From: Daucus carota subsp. sativus | Taxonomy: Eukaryota > Streptophyta > Magnoliopsida > Apiales > Apiaceae | Reading direction: 5' to 3' | DNA length: 64,000 bases | Assembly: GCF_001625215.2 (NCBI RefSeq) | Contig: NC_030384.2 | Coordinates: forward strand, 41,884,390-41,948,389 | Shown here: positions 61,888-64,000 of the stretch, piece by piece | How the letters are laid out: each line of letters opens with the position of its first letter | Numbering within the stretch: the stretch's first letter is position 1 | Notes under the pieces: generated by a model | What the model saw: the letters and a program-made list of their open reading frames with translations, nothing else | Database searches by the model: none | What the model was told of the DNA's origin: nothing | Position numbers and translations under genes: made by a program

Positions 61888-62706
61888 ATGGAAGCCTGTA
61901 CTGCAACCACAAAAAAGATGAACCATTCTCGTTCAATCAGCTTACCTTCCAGGCCTCATCCTTCAGTAGAAGTTGTAGAAGAGCAACTGTGCAGAGTAAG
62001 GTCATCAAACGCGGCATCCACTTCATCATTCTGCAATAAACTAACCGGCCTCAACGAATTGTTTGAGTGTCTGGATGACTTGCTCCAGTCACAAACTATG
62101 CAGTCTTCTGATTCTGAAGATGTTCTCAGGGCATCTATTAGGCTATTGGAATTGTGCAACTCTACTAAAGATGCATTTTCACTAATGAGATCTTCTGTTC
62201 AAAATCTTGAGTCATCTCTACGAAGAAGAGAAGCTGATGTATCAAGCAAAGTTGGAAACTACTTGATCTGTGTGAAAAAAGTCAACAAAATGGTTTCTAA
62301 GAGCTTTACTAATTTCAAGAAATCTCATGATAAAAACCGTGACTCTCCTGCTATTCTGAGCCTCCTAAAACAAGTTGAAGAAGTCAGTATAACTGTATTC
62401 GAGTCCCTCTTCTCATCAGTCTTTCCTGCAACATCAAAGCAAAACAAGTGGTCAATGGTTTTCAAGTCGACACAATCCAAGCATCTACATAAAGACAATA
62501 ACAACCAAGTTGATAAAATACAATTGAACTTGGAAGCTCTGTACCAGCAGAAAAGAAATTCGCAATCTGATCTGTTGAGAATTCAAGAAACGCAAAAGTG
62601 TTTGATGGGATTGGACATGAACATGCAACAAGTTGAGGAGGATCTGAATAGTCTTTACAGATCTTTGATCAAGACCAGGGTCTCTATTCTAAATAGCATC
62701 CTTTAG
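61888..62706 (+). CDS. DUF241/BPS1-like protein, gene 7 (type B')
   Basis: An intronless gene for 272 residues. Its N-terminus MEACTATTKKMNHSRSISLP is identical to gene 5, as are long internal stretches such as LRRREADVSSKVGNYLICVK. It lacks a few residues relative to gene 5 around the FPA(NE)TSKQN region. The C-terminus ends RVSILNSIL and lacks the usual N-H/N-Q pair, so the last residues differ from all other copies. It is otherwise intact; role unknown. Confidence 0.87.
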   Translation: MEACTATTKKMNHSRSISLPSRPHPSVEVVEEQLCRVRSSNAASTSSFCNKLTGLNELFECLDDLLQSQTMQSSDSEDVLRASIRLLELCNSTKDAFSLMRSSVQNLESSLRRREADVSSKVGNYLICVKKVNKMVSKSFTNFKKSHDKNRDSPAILSLLKQVEEVSITVFESLFSSVFPATSKQNKWSMVFKSTQSKHLHKDNNNQVDKIQLNLEALYQQKRNSQSDLLRIQETQKCLMGLDMNMQQVEEDLNSLYRSLIKTRVSILNSIL

Positions 62707-62908
62707 TTTTTCTGTATGGGGAACAAATGTGTAAATGAATTGAACTCAAAGTCAATATACATTACATAAAAATAGTTCAGCTTCATATCCAGATCTGTTA
62801 TACTCTCTTATTGCAGTTATTTGAGCAACATCTAAAAGTTGAAATTTCAGGTCTATTTTCTCATGATTTAAAGAAAAAGTGTGCAGCTATATTAGCTCGT
62901 AACATCTT

Positions 62909-63063
62909 GGGTGGCAATGTCAGACCCCAAACCTAATTGACCCGAAATCGACCCAAAATATCGAAAAAGAATTTCATTCCTAAAAAGATTATCAATTTTA
63001 CTAAATTTTAAGTGATTTTATCTTGAGCCAAAATCGACCCGTTTATCGACTTACCCAAACACC
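62909..63063. mobile_element. Possible small hAT-like insertion
   Basis: GGGTGGCAATGTCAGACCC on the left and TTACCCAAACACCACTG on the right are of inverted type, with internal GACCCGAAATCGACCC and ATCGACCCGTTTATCGAC. The segment is absent from the matching 3' flank of gene 5. No target duplication was confirmed. Confidence 0.3.
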
Positions 63064-63080
63064 ACTGTTGCTGCTTCTAT

Positions 63081-63453
63081 GCAGATGTTTATGATCTTAA
63101 CCAGGTCAACTTTGCTGGCTAGCTCAAACAACTCTAATTATGAGCGAGGTGATGCAGAACGATGAAAGATTCTTAATGTTGTAGCGGTGGGCTACATTAG
63201 ATAGGTTTTTATTGGACAATATCTTGTCGTCCCTGTGCATATGGTTAAGAAGCATGCACTCGTGGGCATCACTAATTTAATCACAAAAATTGATCTAACT
63301 GCTGATAAGCATGATCTTCATATATGGATCATGCCCATTGTTAATCCAACACAGACTGTTAAGGTTCCTTCTGTCTGCAAAAATTATGCTAGCATTAATA
63401 TATGCACGCTCAGCAACAGCAATTTGGTTTTCATGAGATAAACAAAGCCAGCG
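63081..63453 (+). promoter_or_regulatory. Orphan A-type upstream module (third copy, no gene)
   Basis: It matches 52444-52833 before gene 6 and 47208 onward before gene 4: CAGATGTTTATGATCTTAAC, AAAGATTCTTAATGTT (63165), GCATGATCTTCATATATGGA (63308), AAGGTTCCTTCTGTCTGCAA (63360) and GAGATAAACAAAGCCA (63437). The match stops at about 63453. The remaining 340 bp of promoter and the coding region of an A-type gene are missing here. Confidence 0.75.
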
Positions 63454-63589
63454 TTGGGGTTTTAATACGAGTTTAATGCCTAAAAATATTAGCTTCCTGG
63501 GCCTGTGCCCCAAGAGGAGAAGCTGATCTTTTATAATTGAAATAAGACCTTCAATTTAGATTGATAAACTGAGTAGAACTCCCAACAGA

Positions 63590-63662
63590 TCCGTTGTAGT
63601 CTAGTTGGTCAGGATACTCGGCTCTCACCCGAGAGACCCGGGTTCAAGTCCCGGCAACGGAA
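63590..63662 (+). tRNA. trnE-CUC: tRNA-Glu (CTC anticodon)
   Basis: A 73-base cloverleaf starts TCCGTTG and closes with CAACGGA plus A. The A box is TAGTCTAGTTGG, the anticodon arm is CTCGGCTCTCACCCGAG (anticodon CTC, glutamate), and the B box is GGTTCAAGTCC at 63641-63651. It has no intron, and CCA is not encoded, as expected for a nuclear gene. A T-run at 63666-63671 serves as the Pol III terminator. The sequence matches the plant cytosolic tRNA-Glu consensus, so it is likely active. Confidence 0.96.
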
Positions 63663-63665
63663 ATC

Positions 63666-63671
63666 TTTTTT
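63666..63671 (+). terminator. Pol III terminator of tRNA-Glu
   Basis: A run of six T residues three bases after the tRNA 3' end; a standard RNA polymerase III stop. Confidence 0.85.
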
Positions 63672-63840
63672 ACTTCCCTTTTTCTTGGGCTGGTTTTTTG
63701 AATCTCCGTAGTATACTAGTAATCTAGTATGTAGCCCTCAAACTTTGTCCAATATAAAATTGGGCCGAGTTTCAGAATTTGAATTCATGGTACCGATATG
63801 AACTCAAACTTAAGTTCATCAAAGATAACTGGGCTGGGCT

Positions 63841-64000
63841 TAGGGCTGAGCAAACGGTCGGTTCGGTCGAAAACCGAACCGAAATAACCGAAAACCGAAC
63901 TTTCATATTTTTTGAAACCGCACCGAACCGTACTTATCATTCAAACCGAACCGAACCGAACCGAAATTACTTCGGTTTTTCCGGTTCGGTTCGGTTAAAA
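63841..64000. mobile_element. hAT-type CCGAACCG MITE, start only
   Basis: It begins TAGGGCTGAGCAAACGG, one base off the left end of the element at 24555 (TAGGGGTGAGCA), and goes straight into dense AACCGAACCG and CGGTTCGGTT motifs. The element continues past the window, so the right end and target duplication cannot be checked. Confidence 0.7.

Overview
This is nuclear DNA from a flowering plant, most likely a eudicot. The evidence is spliced GT-AG genes closely matching plant families (BSK1, plastid FtsH, EIPR1/TSSC1-like WD40, plant O-fucosyltransferase, DUF7796, DUF241/BPS1-like), an AT-rich intergenic background, and plant-type transposons (Stowaway, Tourist and hAT MITEs, Helitrons, a Ty3-type LTR element). 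I cannot fix the species; an asterid, perhaps Apiaceae, is only a guess.

Layout. (1) 753-3501 (+): the 3' part of an O-fucosyltransferase-like gene whose 5' end lies left of the window. (2) 3502-9698: a repeat-rich gap with a tandem Tourist-like MITE, two probable Helitrons in opposite orientation (one inside the other), a tandemly duplicated block, and a solo LTR whose empty site survives in the sister repeat. (3) 9699-15560 (+): a 13-exon WD40 gene (EIPR1 type) with a captured F-box fragment in intron 5. (4) 15561-20488: Stowaway MITEs (one pair nested), a 107-bp tandem repeat and a retrocopy of an RNase H-like transcript with perfect 14-bp target-site duplications. (5) 20489-23262 (+): a two-exon DUF7796 membrane protein. 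(6) 23263-28835: a hAT-type MITE rich in CCGAACCG motifs and a Tourist-like MITE, possibly nested in another element. (7) 28836-34106 (+): BSK1, tail to tail with (8) 34881-37937 (-): a type A plastid FtsH protease. (9) 40412-62706 (+): seven intronless DUF241/BPS1-like genes in tandem. (10) 63590-63662 (+): tRNA-Glu(CTC). Another CCGAACCG element starts at 63841 and runs off the window.

The DUF241 cluster is the most interesting part. Genes 1 and 2 are recent duplicates with matching promoters. Genes 4 to 7 form an A-B-A'-B' series made by duplicating a two-gene block, because coding, 5' and 3' flanks all match in register. After B' the upstream region of a third A block begins (63081-63453) and stops about 340 bp before its gene should start; a tRNA and a MITE lie there instead. 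Genes 4 to 7 share a compact core promoter (GCCAATAT-like box, a GATTCYTTYTGTCTCCTC box, then TATATAAAAGG). A nearly pristine 6.5-kb LTR element with ATAGA target duplications has recently split A' from B'.

Coordinates were read by eye. Splice sites were chosen by GT-AG, reading-frame continuity and remembered family sequences, not by alignment software.
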